Positions 36,520-49,000 of a DNA stretch of 64,000 nt are shown here, piece after piece; within the stretch, counting starts at the first letter, position 1; each line of letters opens with the position of its first letter. The DNA is taken from assembly GCA_003956705.1 (NCBI GenBank), contig QZCP01000534.1, forward strand, positions 62,001 to 126,000, given 5' to 3'. The notes beneath the pieces are model-generated. The model was not told the origin of the DNA. It searched no databases and saw only the letters and a list, made by a program, of their open reading frames with translations. The translations under genes and the position numbers were made by a program. Origin of the DNA: Brevipalpus yothersi. Taxonomy: Eukaryota; Arthropoda; Arachnida; Trombidiformes; Tenuipalpidae.

Positions 36520-39500
36520 TCGCTGTTGGTGACATTCGCTTCATGATGCCTATAGGATGTCGACATGTCGCAAATGCGGCAATTAAGTTGACCAGAATGC
36601 ATGCAAAAATTATTGAGAGTCAAGATTATTATCAACATCAATACATGCCTCTCTTTCTCATTATCTGTTGGCTCTTTTGCTAGCAACATCTTTTCTTTAT
36701 CGCCTGATAGAACATGTATCCTTTTTTTTCTCTCTCTCTCTCTCTTTCCAACTACCTTCTATCAAAAAGGATGGCAATGAATTATTTATCAAGCTCAATG
36801 ACGGTCAACCAGTATCATCTTTATTTGAATCGGTATCAAACAGTGAATAAAAAGAAGACGATCAAGAATAAACTAGTCAAGAAAGATGTGGTGAAGGCAT
36901 AAGTAATCAGTAATATTCATCATGTACTAACTATTTTTCTTCTTTCGTAACTTGTTTTGCTTTAAGCTTACCAACTTGCATGATGAGCTGGCCTAGCTTA
37001 CTGTTGGAAATACAACAGTAAGCTAGACTGTAGCTGTGTTAACATGCAAAAATTCATCCCTTCTTATGGCGTAAAAACTATATACCCAGGTATATGTACC
37101 TTGCATACTACGTTTTTGGAAATGATCATCATTCTCAATCAACTGGCCTTCTTTATACTTGGCCACATTATATTAAAATCTTCATATTAAACATGCTCGG
37201 ACACAAACAATAATTCTTTCATCCTTTCTTTATCTTTCTCTCTCTCTCTCTCGCCTGGCTTGCATTCGCAATTAGTTGAGAGTAGCGAATTCCAAGGATT
37301 TTTGTTTTCGCGCGCTCACAGTGCGCGATCAAAACAAATAGTCACAATTTTTGTACTCATATTCACCTTGAAAAAGAAGTGAGAGAGCAATAAAAAGTTC
37401 TTATCCTCGAGATATCGTCACAAAATTTGAATGGTGATCATCTTTGTGTAATCATTCATCGGGTGCAAATAGAGTGCTACTATATATAGCATTACTCGTA
37501 TACATACACCTCTTAATGATATTCTTATTATTCACGATCATATGGAATTTGAATGCGATTCATCTTCTTTGGATATATTCTCTTTCTAGTCAAATATTCG
37601 TAGGTAGACACGCAAAAAAGATTCTCAAGATAGATAGAGAATTGTTCATGAGATTTTTCTTTATTCCTCATCCTTGAACAGAAGAAGTAAGTCTACACAC
37701 ATGTACACCTCAAGGCAGTGGAATTTCACGGATGCATGATCATTGTTAACTCTTGCGATTTTTTCGGCTCGATTTTAATTATCTTTCATTTTATTTGTTA
37801 TCTTCTAACTACTTGCGCATTTTAAAAGAAAGAGCGATAAAAATTGTACCCAACTACTTTAGAGGAGAATATTTTCTTTCTCTCTCTCTCTTCTTTTTTT
37901 TCTCACAACCAAAATCGTTCTGCCACTGAGGCCACTTGAGCAATTTTAAGTGAACCTAAAATGCTTCCACTGATTCAAAAGATACAAAATTTTATCTTTT
38001 TTCTCTCTCTCTCTCTCTCTTTCCAAAGGCCTTGGACATCATCTCAGGCAACATTAGACCAGTTTCTTGATGCGTGCTCACATTCCATGAAAACTGTGTG
38101 TACATAATGTTACTCAGAATATCATCCCAGGTTGACTAGATTATCACGAATTTTATGGTCGAAAGAATTTCACTCTCTCTCTCTCTCTCTCTCTTTGGGT
38201 TCCTTTTATTAGGCTTGAGAAAATTTTTGCCTAGAATTCAACGAACTGGTTATTTTATCTGGTAAACATCCTTCTCTCTCTGTGTGAATTGATTGTGCAA
38301 CAATGTTTTTCCCAAAAAGAGAGAGGAACGAAAAGCGGCTATCTTATATGGTGGATAGATCCATCATCATGTCTATGGAGTTGTTTTTCTGGATTTTCCG
38401 CTCTGTTGATGGAGCTGGTAAAAAGGGAAACATATTAGTATATTAAACTAGGACAAAAATCCTTGAAAATCAAGATTATGAACCACAAATATAGTCACTT
38501 CAAACACATACACACGTATATTGCGATATATACAAGAAACTTGCTAACCTCCTTGGGGGGGGGCCTACACCTGAACCAAGATGAAGATGTGGACCAGATT
38601 GAATCAAATGAAATAGTATATATCCATGATCTTATTCATCAAGCTTGTCCTGGTTTAGATCGAAAATTGATCACCTTGCAATGAATTTTTTGGTGTTCTC
38701 AATGGTATGGTATTTCCTTTTTCTTGTTTTTATGGGCACCTTTTTTTTCTTCATTTACTGGTTAAACACACTTTAATTTACTCAATCCTTGGTGATAATA
38801 CCGGACTTGATTATGAATTCTTGTCACTCAATCTACGAATGACAGATAGTATCACTAACCGGGATATATGATCAATATCTAGCTGATTGCATACTAAAAA
38901 CCGGGTTTAAATTAGGTTCAATCACAAAAAAAACAACAAGTTATAATTGAATGAACCCCTTTGAGACCATGATTCTTGTCCAAGCTCATGATATCCATCA
39001 TTTTACACTCACTTCTCAATGAAATTCTCAAAAATCAGGATCTTTTGAATGGAAAAATGGTAAGATTATCCAGAAATTTCTTGATTTTTTCACCTTTCCA
39101 TTTGAAATGGTGAATATCTTTCTTCTTCAATCATTTCTCCTAGAGTTTCAGAAATTTCAATCCTTTTTCCAACTACGTATTAATGTTACCTAGACTAACA
39201 AGTTTTCGTGATCAGTCACGATTTATATTTCTGGATGTTCAGTATAGAAGAAAAAAAAAGTTCAAGAAGAAGTATCTTCTTCCCGTTCTGCTTGATTTTA
39301 ACCAGATAAATTGTATGAACATGAATAAAACTTGAATCATCAACATTTCTTTTTTATTATTGTCAAGAGAAACTTGTAGGATGAGATCATTACTCTAGCC
39401 TCGTTTGATGGAGATGGAGAAAAATATGTATTTGCTAAGATGCTATGTTCATTCTATCCGAATCTGTGGCTGTTATGATCAACAATTGTTCCTTGAACAA

Positions 39501-40503
39501 TCTTCTCACAGCAATCGATAAATGATGCGGAAAAGGACAAAAAAATTGCAACAATTCTAGCATTTTTATGCCCAAACTTTTACTACTAGCACCAATCTAT
39601 CTCGAAGGTTTTTAGCTTGATACGTTCATTGCATTTCAACTGATTCATTGTTTTGGATTATCTAATAATAATCATTTATTATGATAAATTTTGATTTCTT
39701 TTACTCTCAATCGATTACACAAGTCATAACATATTATTAAACTTTTTGACCTGACTCGCTCTGGGCAAAACCCAGGTTACTTGCTCCATGTAAAGCTATA
39801 TGTGAGAATTAGGTGTAAGAAATCCTCTTAATTATTTTCAGATTATTTGATCTTATCTGAGCAAATCTTTCACATCACCTTCAAAAGTTTAGTGTAGAAC
39901 AACCTATTTCTTATTTTGTTGAAAAAATGTTTTATTTATACAACTATGTTTTATTTTGACCATTGCTTTTAGATTGAATTATTCATTTCACTTTGTTTTT
40001 TGAATTGCAATTCCATATTCTCTTACAGGATATACATATACATGTACATGTTTGACTCAACTATAGTTGATTTTAATGTTTTTAATTTATCTTTTCTCTA
40101 AATATTCTGAATCAAATTTTTTTAAAAATCAGATAGAACGGAGAAAATGTGTTTCTTACTTGTGCTTACTTTTGCTGAACGATGAGATTTATTGTTTTTC
40201 ATGACCCATAATCTTACACCTCTCTATCAGTCTATTGTGACACAAAAAGATGAAACAAACAGAAAAAAATTTTATTGGTCTTAGAAAAGCTCATGAGATA
40301 TATAATTGACCAATTGTTTGATTCTTCATATTATAATTATTATTCGTAGAGAATGAAATGCAATCTCTATTGATTATAGTTATTGAGCAAAAAAAATTAA
40401 GGAAGATCATGAGAGAAAAAAAAATAAAGCATTAGTCTCTATATGCATAGAGATGTTTTTTGATTGGGCCACAATTTGTAAGTGTTCAATTGATTTTGAG
40501 GGC
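35912..40503. other. Gene-poor region with orphan exon-like frames
   Basis: No complete gene was found. CT tracts lie at 36446-36514, about 37237-37252, 38003-38022 and 38171-38194, and there are homopolymer runs (C10 at about 35932, G9 at about 38557). Two exon-like frames on + stand out. One is at 36772-36849 (DGNELFIKLNDGQPVSSLF to a TAA), after a CT tract and AAAAAG. The other is at 38579-38683 (ending IHDLIHQACPGLDRKLITLQ and TGA), after a CCAAG. Neither could be joined to other exons, so they are not called as genes. Confidence 0.5.
36446..36514. repeat. (CT)n microsatellite
   Basis: Long uninterrupted CT run in the gene-poor region. Confidence 0.95.
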
Positions 40504-41268
40504 TCAAGTTTCGGTTTGCTCATTGACTTGTGTAACGAGGGCACTTTTTTCGCCCATCTTGAGGCCAATTGCAAATGCATACACCAGAGAGTCAACGATT
40601 ATGCCTTCCTTGTGGAAACTTCGTAGCCGATCAAGTAAGCCATTGGTTGGAACTTGGAGAACCTCAACAATTCGTCCATGATCAGGTGATTCGGTGTCAA
40701 GTTCAGAGTTTCGTGGATTGGTATTTTGAAGTGGATCATCACCATCGATCATGACACTCACCAAGCTCACTTTGGTGGAAGAAATTACTGTGAGAAGATC
40801 GAGAGATGGAGAGAGAGAGAGGAAGAGAAAAAATTATTATTAATTATTTTATCATCAATATCAGAGAAAAATATATGTATCGATATGTATGATATCGTTT
40901 ATGGAATAAAATTGTATTGCATACCATCACTTTTGCAACCCGATAAAATATGGCTAATCGATCATATGATGATAAGAGGAAGGAGGATGTGGGAGGAGGA
41001 CTCAACGGTATGGATGCTCGTGTACTTTGATTGTTACAGGTTAATTGTTTTAATAGAGAAGTGGATAAAAATATTATCTCATCATGGAAGTATCACGCAT
41101 CAGGCACACTTGAAAATGTAGAGAAAAAAGTGTCTAATAGGCTCTACCATCTTCACACGATCACGTTCACAATCAATGATGCTAACTTACGGGTTATTTA
41201 CAAGGGTAGCTGATCATTTGGGTGATTAGATGGAGAAATTGATATTATTTTCTTCCCCCTTCTCCTGT

Positions 41269-41328
<60 letters not shown>

Positions 41329-42679
41329 TGCTATAACTTTTTCTCTATCTTTTTCTCGAGATGGTTCATACAGGAGGTGATTATCCTAAGATATCGATCA
41401 GAAGGTGAATAGAGAATATAATCAGAGAAAAACATCAAAATATTCAAGGGAAAAGGATGCCAATGAGATATGTGAAGTTATTGAAGGATAATGGCAACAA
41501 ACAAACAACTCCTTTCAAGAATTTTTTTCTCATCGTGAATGATACTAGAAATTTCATAGGACACACAAACACCATGACAAACCATGAGAATTTCAAGTTT
41601 TCACTCTTCACACAATTAACCTGCCATCTAAATATAGAAAACTTATCTGTGTGGATTGTTTGGAAAAATTAGCACACATTGTTGGTAAACTTTGCTGAGC
41701 CTCCAGTAAAGCTAAGGACCTCGACTCGCAATGTTAATTACTTTTGGTAAGAAAATAGAAGTCAAGTAGACAAATCAACACTCGAATCATAACAGACTAA
41801 CAGTGGAGTCTAATTGAAGGCAAAAAAGATAACTCAACACAGTCTGTGAAGTGAGTGATTTTCCACACCGAAATCAGTGAAGATCAAACTCCATCGAGGC
41901 CAAGTCATTAGCCTCTGATCAACAGGAAGGACAAGTGCTACAAAAATTTGATCTTTGATTTTGTGGACATTGGAAATGAATATACACACACAGTTTGATA
42001 GGATATCGAATTGAGGAAATGAATAATCAATATATTTACCTGGGTCCAAAGATGTCGGTGGGGAGATGTGTTGAATAACGGTAGATGTGTAGCCAGTATC
42101 ATCTTCAATCTCTTTGTTGGCCACATCACGAGGATTTTTGTTCATTTCCATGATGGAAGCAGGAAATTCGAGTGTATACGATTTTAGTTGGGCTCGAAAT
42201 TGTTTCACCAATATCAAACAATCGCACATAATTTGACGATGCAAAATCGGAATAGTGACCAGAGAGGAATCTTCATCTCGAGTTTGGGACAATCCAGCAT
42301 GTCGATCTTTATTCACTTTTTCAACTCCTTCCCAGTATCGATCTCTACCAGAAGCATCTTTGAAATGAAACTTGGTCAATTGTAGAACTTTACCGGTGAA
42401 CAATGTCTCCTGATCCACTGATTCACACTTTTTTTCGTCCATAACTTTTTTGTGTATCATATTGGACCGTCCAGTTGGACTACCGACAATGGTGTTGTTG
42501 TTGTTGTTGCAATTAGTTTTTTTGGCATACTTAATGAAATCGTTGGAAGGCATATTGGTGAGCACCGATTGATCAATTGTATACTCTGGTATAGGATTGT
42601 CTCTGATCTCTGGAACAGCCGTTACAGAAGTGAAAGAGGAACAATATGATTGAAACTCTTTTATAAACCTTGATTCCAT
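40504..42679 (-). CDS. NUDT5: NUDT5-like Nudix protein (ADP-sugar pyrophosphatase family)
   Basis: Two exons: 42679-42040 and 40787-40504 (TGA), in phase, giving 307 aa. NUDT5 hydrolyses ADP-ribose and related ADP-sugars. Residues about 110-307 follow the family: KFHFKDASGRDRYWE, then TIPILHRQ, LVKQFRAQ, LEFPAS, the Nudix box at about 175-197, a TSLDP block at the splice junction, VMIDGDDPLQN, RIVEVLQVP and VDSLVYAFAIGLK. The open frame continues past the donor to 41834, but the downstream family blocks occur only in exon 2, so that extension is intron. About 110 N-terminal residues, Asn-rich, are extra compared with the usual ~220-aa enzyme. In the Nudix box the conserved Gly is Ser, the following Glu is Lys, and the RE-x-x-EE core reads KEIEDD. 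Activity may be changed or lost. The start is the first ATG; the upstream codons in frame are not ATG. Confidence 0.85.
41274..41325. repeat. (CT)n microsatellite in NUDT5-like intron
   Basis: CT run inside the 1.25-kb intron of the Nudix gene. Confidence 0.9.
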
Positions 42680-42899
42680 GATAAGAAGCACAAATCTTGC
42701 AGTTTATGATCAAGGTTAGTCTGACGAAGGGGTTGATAATCAAAAAGGCTCGACCCTTGCTAGTATATAAACTTCCCCTGATGGATATACACTACTAGAG
42801 AGGATGTAGTAGAGAGAGAAAGAGGGAAGAGGCTGATTGAAAGATGATGACAAGGCTGATGATGGTTGACTTAAGACATCACTGCCAATGATGAGGAGA

Positions 42900-42969
<70 letters not shown>

Positions 42970-44074
42970 CGATGGAAAATAAGCCAAAGATGGATAAGAT
43001 ACAACAGAGTTAATATATGATAATAGTGGTGGGAGAATTACCGAGAAGCATATCAAATTACTAGCAGAGAGAAATGTTTCACCCAAATTGCTGTGAAAAA
43101 ACTAGGATTACGAATGATTATTCAATAGTGTCTTCGTTCTAGATGATTCGATTTTATGAGAATTTTTCCAAAAAAAAAATAGCTCAGACAGTCATGGCAA
43201 AAAATTCTAATCTGTTTGAGGATATTTTTGTTCACCAGACTTCCTGAGAAAAATGATACTTGTTGTCGTCTTGGAGCTTCTCTATCAAAGCTTTAAGTGA
43301 TTGGTTTCTAGGAAATATTTATAGCAAAGAAAATAAACTTACACGTAGCTAGAGCAATTGTTGAGGAAATTGATTTTATCTTGGACTATCTTGACTTCGT
43401 TAGCAAATAGAGAGATATCAGGTGGAATTAATTTTGAATTTAAAAAATTTTAGGCGTTAAACTTGTAACTCAACAAAAAAATCAAAATCTGATGCTCTTT
43501 AACTTATTAAACTGAATTTAAAAATAGTCTAGATTTTTCAAATTACCATGTAACTAGAGATGGGCCATAAACGAGTATGAGTAATTGATTGTGGATTATT
43601 CCTTAATTTTTCAAATAGAATTCATGTTTGATCCCGTGTCTACGTGATTTTGATCACGATCTAATTGCTCTTCTCCACCTGATGTTCATGCGAATGTAAG
43701 AATGAAGGGGTTTCTTTTGCGCTCTCAACACCTATATCTCATTTAAAGGGGTGGCAAAAAGTTATTTACAACTGCATTCAGATAAAATTCATGAATGGAG
43801 AACATGATCTGCCTCTGATAACAAGTAAGATGTAACAAAGTAATACATTTAATTCAGTAGCATTCTTGGTATCATCTAAGGATAATTGATGTCACCCTGA
43901 TTAGAGTCGGAAAATGCCAAGAAAGGCGATGACTGTGTAAAATTCGAAATGAATAAACTGAACAAATAAATCAATTATGGAGAAAAAAAAGTTGAAAAAA
44001 GCTCAGAGGAAGGAGATCTATGAATAAAATCATTGGCATGTACATCTCCTCAAGCTACGGTTGCTAATGAACTC
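42680..44074. other. Upstream flank of NUDT5-like gene, no gene seen
   Basis: Contains a (GA)n tract at 42907-42967 and AT-rich sequence. No coding exon was recognised. Confidence 0.5.
42907..42967. repeat. (GA)n microsatellite
   Basis: Long GA run about 230 nt upstream of the NUDT5-like start codon. Confidence 0.95.
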
Positions 44075-44550
44075 ATTTTCATCTATAAAGAACGATTCAT
44101 TGAATTTTTAAGTCTAGTCTAATTTATCCAGATGCCAGTTTGCATGGAGTACAAACGACTTGAAAAAGTTACTCGAAGACAATACTAACCAGCAAGCCAA
44201 CGACGCTCATCAAAAAACGATCTTAATGATAACGAGTACAATAATTAGGATTATTCATTGAACTTTCATCTTTTTACAGATTGAAACGAGATTCAAGATG
44301 ACCATTCAGCGGCGGTATCATTAGAGTCAACATTATGATTCTCTATCGAATTCCTCTGTTTCTCTCACAAGACGCTCACTATCACCATCATCCGGCTCCA
44401 ACTATTACACCAATCTGGCAAAATATCGGGAGAACGAGGATACATTGTATGATTTCTTGAACCTTGTATAGAAATAAGCTCGACACCATGGCAGTAGGTC
44501 CAATGGTGATGGTGATTTGGATCTGGTTCATCATCGAGGAAGTTCAACAA
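44075..44550 (+). pseudogene. Duplicated, inactivated fragment of the NFI gene
   Basis: This segment matches, in inverted orientation, the NFI region at about 55225-54740. Collinear blocks include a 20-nt identity (44249-44268 with 55042-55061, intron) and a 29-nt identity (44349-44377 with 54910-54938, exon). The intron-exon junction with its AG acceptor is also kept (TTTTTACAG at about 44279). The translated frame follows NFI (NSSVSLTRRSLSPS, then NYYTNLAKYRENEDTLYDF) and hits a TAG at about 44467. About 24 nt of the parental exon are missing near 44331. Because intron sequence is included, this is a DNA-level duplication, not a retrocopy. It lies just beyond the ALR stop codon, on the opposite strand. 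Confidence 0.85.
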
Positions 44551-44598
44551 TTAAATGTTTTAATTGTAATTAAAAAATTCGATAGATTCATCGATGGT

Positions 44599-45081
44599 TC
44601 AACCACAGCTCCCATCTGGTGGTCCATATAACCATCGTTCATCTACTTTATCACAATCAAAAAGCGATTTTCCTAATTTTTTGTTCACCTTATTGTGTAG
44701 ATCGCATAGCCATCGAGAAAAACTTTGATGATCATTCAATTTGGGAGGATCTTTGGCAATATCTTTCTGCATATCTTGTGCGCACTCCGGGCATGGATAA
44801 ACTTTCGAAAAAGATTGTAAAAAGTTGGACATCTCTTTCTTATCTCTTTCTTCCGGTTCATCTGGATAATAAGCGGCAATCGTATGCAACAATGACCATC
44901 CAGCACGTCCTAATACCTCTTTATCTAATGGACATTCAACATGTCCACCAGTATCACTTTTTTCTGTCATCATCTTTTCCTTATTCTTTTCACCGGTCTT
45001 CACGAACGCCTGCTGTGTGTCCATAAATGATTTGAATGTTTTACACGCTTTCCGGCGACATTCACCATGATACTCATCCAT
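44599..45081 (-). CDS. GFER: ALR/Erv1 FAD-linked sulfhydryl oxidase
   Basis: Single-exon gene of 160 aa in the Erv1/ALR family, which reoxidises Mia40 in the mitochondrial intermembrane-space disulfide relay. The FAD domain starts at CPLDKEVLGRAGWSLLH (residue 50). The redox-active pair is YPCPEC (C97-x2-C100). The FAD-binding helix has WLCDLHNKVNKKLGK, followed by FDCDKVDERW (C126 and C143, structural pair). It ends DGSCG. The N-terminal block C8-RRKA-C13-KTFKSFMDTQQ matches the family's CxxC-type shuttle segment but with four residues between the cysteines. The start is the ATG at 45081, since the frame extends upstream only through non-ATG codons. An ATTAAA polyadenylation-like hexamer lies at 44564-44559. 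Confidence 0.93.
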   Translation of the reverse strand: MDEYHGECRRKACKTFKSFMDTQQAFVKTGEKNKEKMMTEKSDTGGHVECPLDKEVLGRAGWSLLHTIAAYYPDEPEERDKKEMSNFLQSFSKVYPCPECAQDMQKDIAKDPPKLNDHQSFSRWLCDLHNKVNKKLGKSLFDCDKVDERWLYGPPDGSCG

Positions 45082-46005
45082 CTCATCCAATCGACCGACA
45101 CACCTCCACACCACTTCACAATCAATAGCAAACAAGGCAACACATAATCACAAACCAAATACCTAATCAAATCAAATCAAATCAAAAAAAAAATAGATGA
45201 AAAAACTATTTTCCACACAAAAATATTTACTTCCTAAACATGTGTATTTACAATGTTAAATATTGCTTCACCGCTAGAGGGCCAAAAAAAGGTGAAAAGA
45301 TTTGAGAGCAAAAAAATGATGATGATGATGAGATTTGTTTTTGGCAAAACCCAAAACAAGCGTTGAAAAGTGAAGAGAAAAAAAAGTGATTTAATGTGTG
45401 TGTGTACACTTTTAATTCAATATTTATAACCATATTATCAAGTGGAAACTCTGTGGAGAGAGGATAAAATTTGATCAAATGTTGATTTATTTACAAATGA
45501 TTCCACATTGTCTGATCGTATTGGGCGACATACGTTTAAAGTGTATCTTTATATCGAAACAATTTGTTACCACATTTTGTCAGTTTGTATACATGGATTC
45601 ATAATAACACACACACACACAGAGCATATAAACACACACAGAGAGTTAGTATATGTATAGTATATATATATATATATTGTATATGTATTTACAATTGCTT
45701 TTTTGGCATCATTTGTGTGTGTAAATATATTTGTGTGTGAATGGTAATGGTGTCTGTATCTTTGTGTCTATGTGTGTGGATGGATTGATGATGGGCATTT
45801 GAGGTATCGAGAAAAGAGGGAGAAAAAAATAAAATTTTTCTCCATACTTTATCTTCAGGATTGTTGGAATATCATATCGTTCACTCTCGTTTTTTTTGCC
45901 GTCTTTCCTTCATCATCATCATCATCATCGCCATCATCATCATTGCCCGATAATCCATATTGAAAATAGCTATTGCCATTCACATCGATCATCTGGTGTA
46001 TAATA
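45082..46005. promoter_or_regulatory. Divergent promoter region ALR / raptor
   Basis: About 0.9 kb between the two start codons, read in opposite directions. It holds CA, TA (45661-45678) and GT/TG-rich short repeats and an (ATC)n stretch at about 45910-45940. No gene seen; it probably contains both 5' UTRs and promoters. Confidence 0.5.
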
Positions 46006-49000
46006 ATGAATTATGATTTAGATCATCTTGAAGATGTCCAAGGACTGGAAGAATGGGATCTTCCAGTTGCATTCACATCACTTCGTTTGGATCCTAAATT
46101 GGAAGGAATGCGACTTGGTCCAGTTTCATGGCGGATGAAGGAGCGAGTAAGTTGGATTGTTATTTTTTTTTCTTAAAATCGCCTTCTTACACACAATCAA
46201 TCATGCTGATCACTTGTGATTCGACGTCACATTCACATGTGAGATGATGATATTTTTTTTCACTTCGAACTTTTGATCAATGCATCTGATGACTCTTTTT
46301 TCTTCCTTTCACAGATGAAAACGGCATGTGTTGCTCTCGTTCTGTGTCTCAATGTTGGTGTTGATCCTCCTGATATTCTCAAAACACAGCCTTGCGCTAA
46401 ACTAGAGTGCTGGATCGACCCGTTCTCCATGGCGCCACAAAAAGCTCTCGAAGCAATAGGAAATGCTCTCCAACAGCAATATGAACGATGGCAACCTCGA
46501 GCTCGCTACAAACAGAGTCTTGATCCTACGGTGGACGATGTGAAAAAATTTTGTACCTCTCTTCGTCGTAATGCGAAAGAAGATCGTGTACTATTCCATT
46601 ATAATGGCCATGGTGTACCCAAACCCACCATAAATGGTGAAATATGGGTCTTCAACAAAAGTTATACCCAATATATTCCATTATCATTATATGATCTTCA
46701 ACAGTGGATGGGCTCACCATCCATATATGTTTATGATTGCTCCTGTGCGGGCCTTATAGTGCAGTCTTTCAACCAGTTTGCCCTTCAACACGAACGTGAA
46801 TGGGAAATGGCAGTTAACACAGCTAAAAGTCAAGGGCACAAACTGTGCGGTATAATTGGTATAACCCAACCACCTCAATATAAGAACTGTATTCAATTGG
46901 CAGCATGTGCTGCTGATCAAATTTTACCCATGAATCCAGATCTTCCGGCTGATCTATTTACTTCATGTCTTTCAAGTCCACTCAAGATAGCCTTTAGATG
47001 GTTTATCATGCAAAACTCAAGCAAACTCCTTCCTGGTGTTACTCTCGATTTGATTGAGAAAATTCCTGGCTCACTTAGTGATAGAAGAACTATGCTTGGT
47101 GAATTGAATTGGATTTTCACTGCCATTACAGATACAATTGCATGGAATGTACTACCGCGTGATGTTTTCCAAAGACTATTTCGTCAAGATTTACTGGTAG
47201 CCAGTTTATTTCGTAACTTCCTTTTAGCTGACCGCATTATGAGATCGTATAATTGCACACCAGTTTCTAGTCCTAAACTTCCTCCAACCTATCATCATCC
47301 CATGTGGCAAGCATGGGATCTAGCTGTTGACAATTGTCTTCATCAACTCCCATCACTTTTGAAAGATCCACCCAATCATTATCGAGCCAGCACATTTTTT
47401 TCCGACCAATTAACTGCATTTGGAGTTTGGTTAACATTTGGAGCTTCAATAGATGCCAAAATCAACCCTGATTATAATCATCCTGAACAATTGCCAATTG
47501 TACTTCAAGTACTTCTCAGTCAAGTTCACCGATTAAAAGCTCTCGAGCTTTTAGGAAGATTTCTTGATTTAGGTCCATGGGCTGTAAATATGGTAAGCTT
47601 CACATTAATCGGCAAATTATTATCCAAATTCTAATTAATTTTCTCACATTATGTATCATCTAGGCTCTATCCGTTGGAATATTCCCCTATGTACTCAAAC
47701 TATTGCAAAGTTCAGCCCGTGAATTGAGGCCTCTCCTAGTTTTTATATGGGCGAAGATTCTAGCTGTAGATGAAGTGAGTAATATTTTGTTCTGCAAGTA
47801 GCTCGGTTAACTATGATACAAGGTAACTAACCTCTACCGTACCCTCTTATTCTCAGAGTTGCCAAGAAGAATTAGTCCGAGATAATGGGCATAAATATTT
47901 TCTAAACGTTCTCTGTGATACTAATTTACCACCACAAATTCGAACAATGGCTGCATTTGTGATGGCTTGTACCTTACGGGATTTTCAACCTGCTCAAGAG
48001 GCTGCTTACCAAGGAAGTTTAATAGCTATTTGCTTAGAACAACTGACCGATAGTAATCCTCAATTACGCCAATGGTTGACCATTTGTCTTGGACTCACTT
48101 GGAATAATTATGACGCTGCTCGATGGTGTGGTGTCCGAGATTCAGCTCATGAGAAAATATTTCCACTGCTCGATGATGATTCTCCTGAAGTTCGAGCTGC
48201 AGCTGTATTTGCCTTGGGTGCTTTTATCACTGGTCCTGCTCAACGGACAGATCATGCAAACACAATAGATCACAGCATCGGAATCACTCTTGTTAATAAA
48301 GTTTCTAGCGATGGCAGTCCTTTGGTTCGCAAGGAATTGGTTGTAGCATTACAGTGGCTTGTCCTTTTGTTTGAGACACAATTCACTGCGGTATCTTTTC
48401 ATTTTATGGAAGAAGAGAAAACTCGCGATCAAAATCATCAAATTACAAATGTTCAACAAACAGGTAATGTATAAGTTGGTTAAACTCTAATTTTTCACTG
48501 ATGATATGCTCGCATCACTAACAAGAAATGACATTAATTGATCCTTTTTCTCTCTTGTTACACCTGGACTTGTTCATCTGACTTTGTGCACGTTTCTTCT
48601 CACCGATGCAATACTGAATGAATTGCCGATTTCCCTGTCAATTTCGTGCTCTCATATCTAACTCAATGACCTGATGACTATGCTCCGTAAAATTTATCAA
48701 ATCTAATATATTTGCTAAAGATGGTTTTCTGCATGTGAACACTCCTCCATCTAGCCTAGGACTTCGTAAAATAGCCTCTCGTGACAAATTAATGAAATTT
48801 TTCGCCTCACCAAGCTCTGCCTTTAACTCACATACTCAAACGGGTAAGAAAAATTTTTCGATTCTCTTTTTCATAATTTCTCAATTGTATATTATGATAA
48901 CCCATTCCGACGAATTTTGAATCCCTAAAAACTTCTCTCTCGATGATTTTCCAAGTTTGAATTAACCTTTTTTGTTTATTCTCCTTATAATCTCATCTAC

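Noticed and set aside
37444..37677. Hydrophobic plus-strand frame, possible membrane protein
   Set aside because: No ATG start in good position, AT-rich composition explains the Leu/Ile run, and no homologue was recognised.
41834..42039. Continuation of the NUDT5-like frame past 42040
   Set aside because: The frame stays open into the intron but loses family similarity. The conserved downstream blocks are in the exon at 40787-40504, joined in phase by GT-AG sites.
44365..44550. Minus-strand 61-codon frame next to ALR
   Set aside because: It is antisense to the duplicated NFI fragment, whose similarity is on the plus strand.
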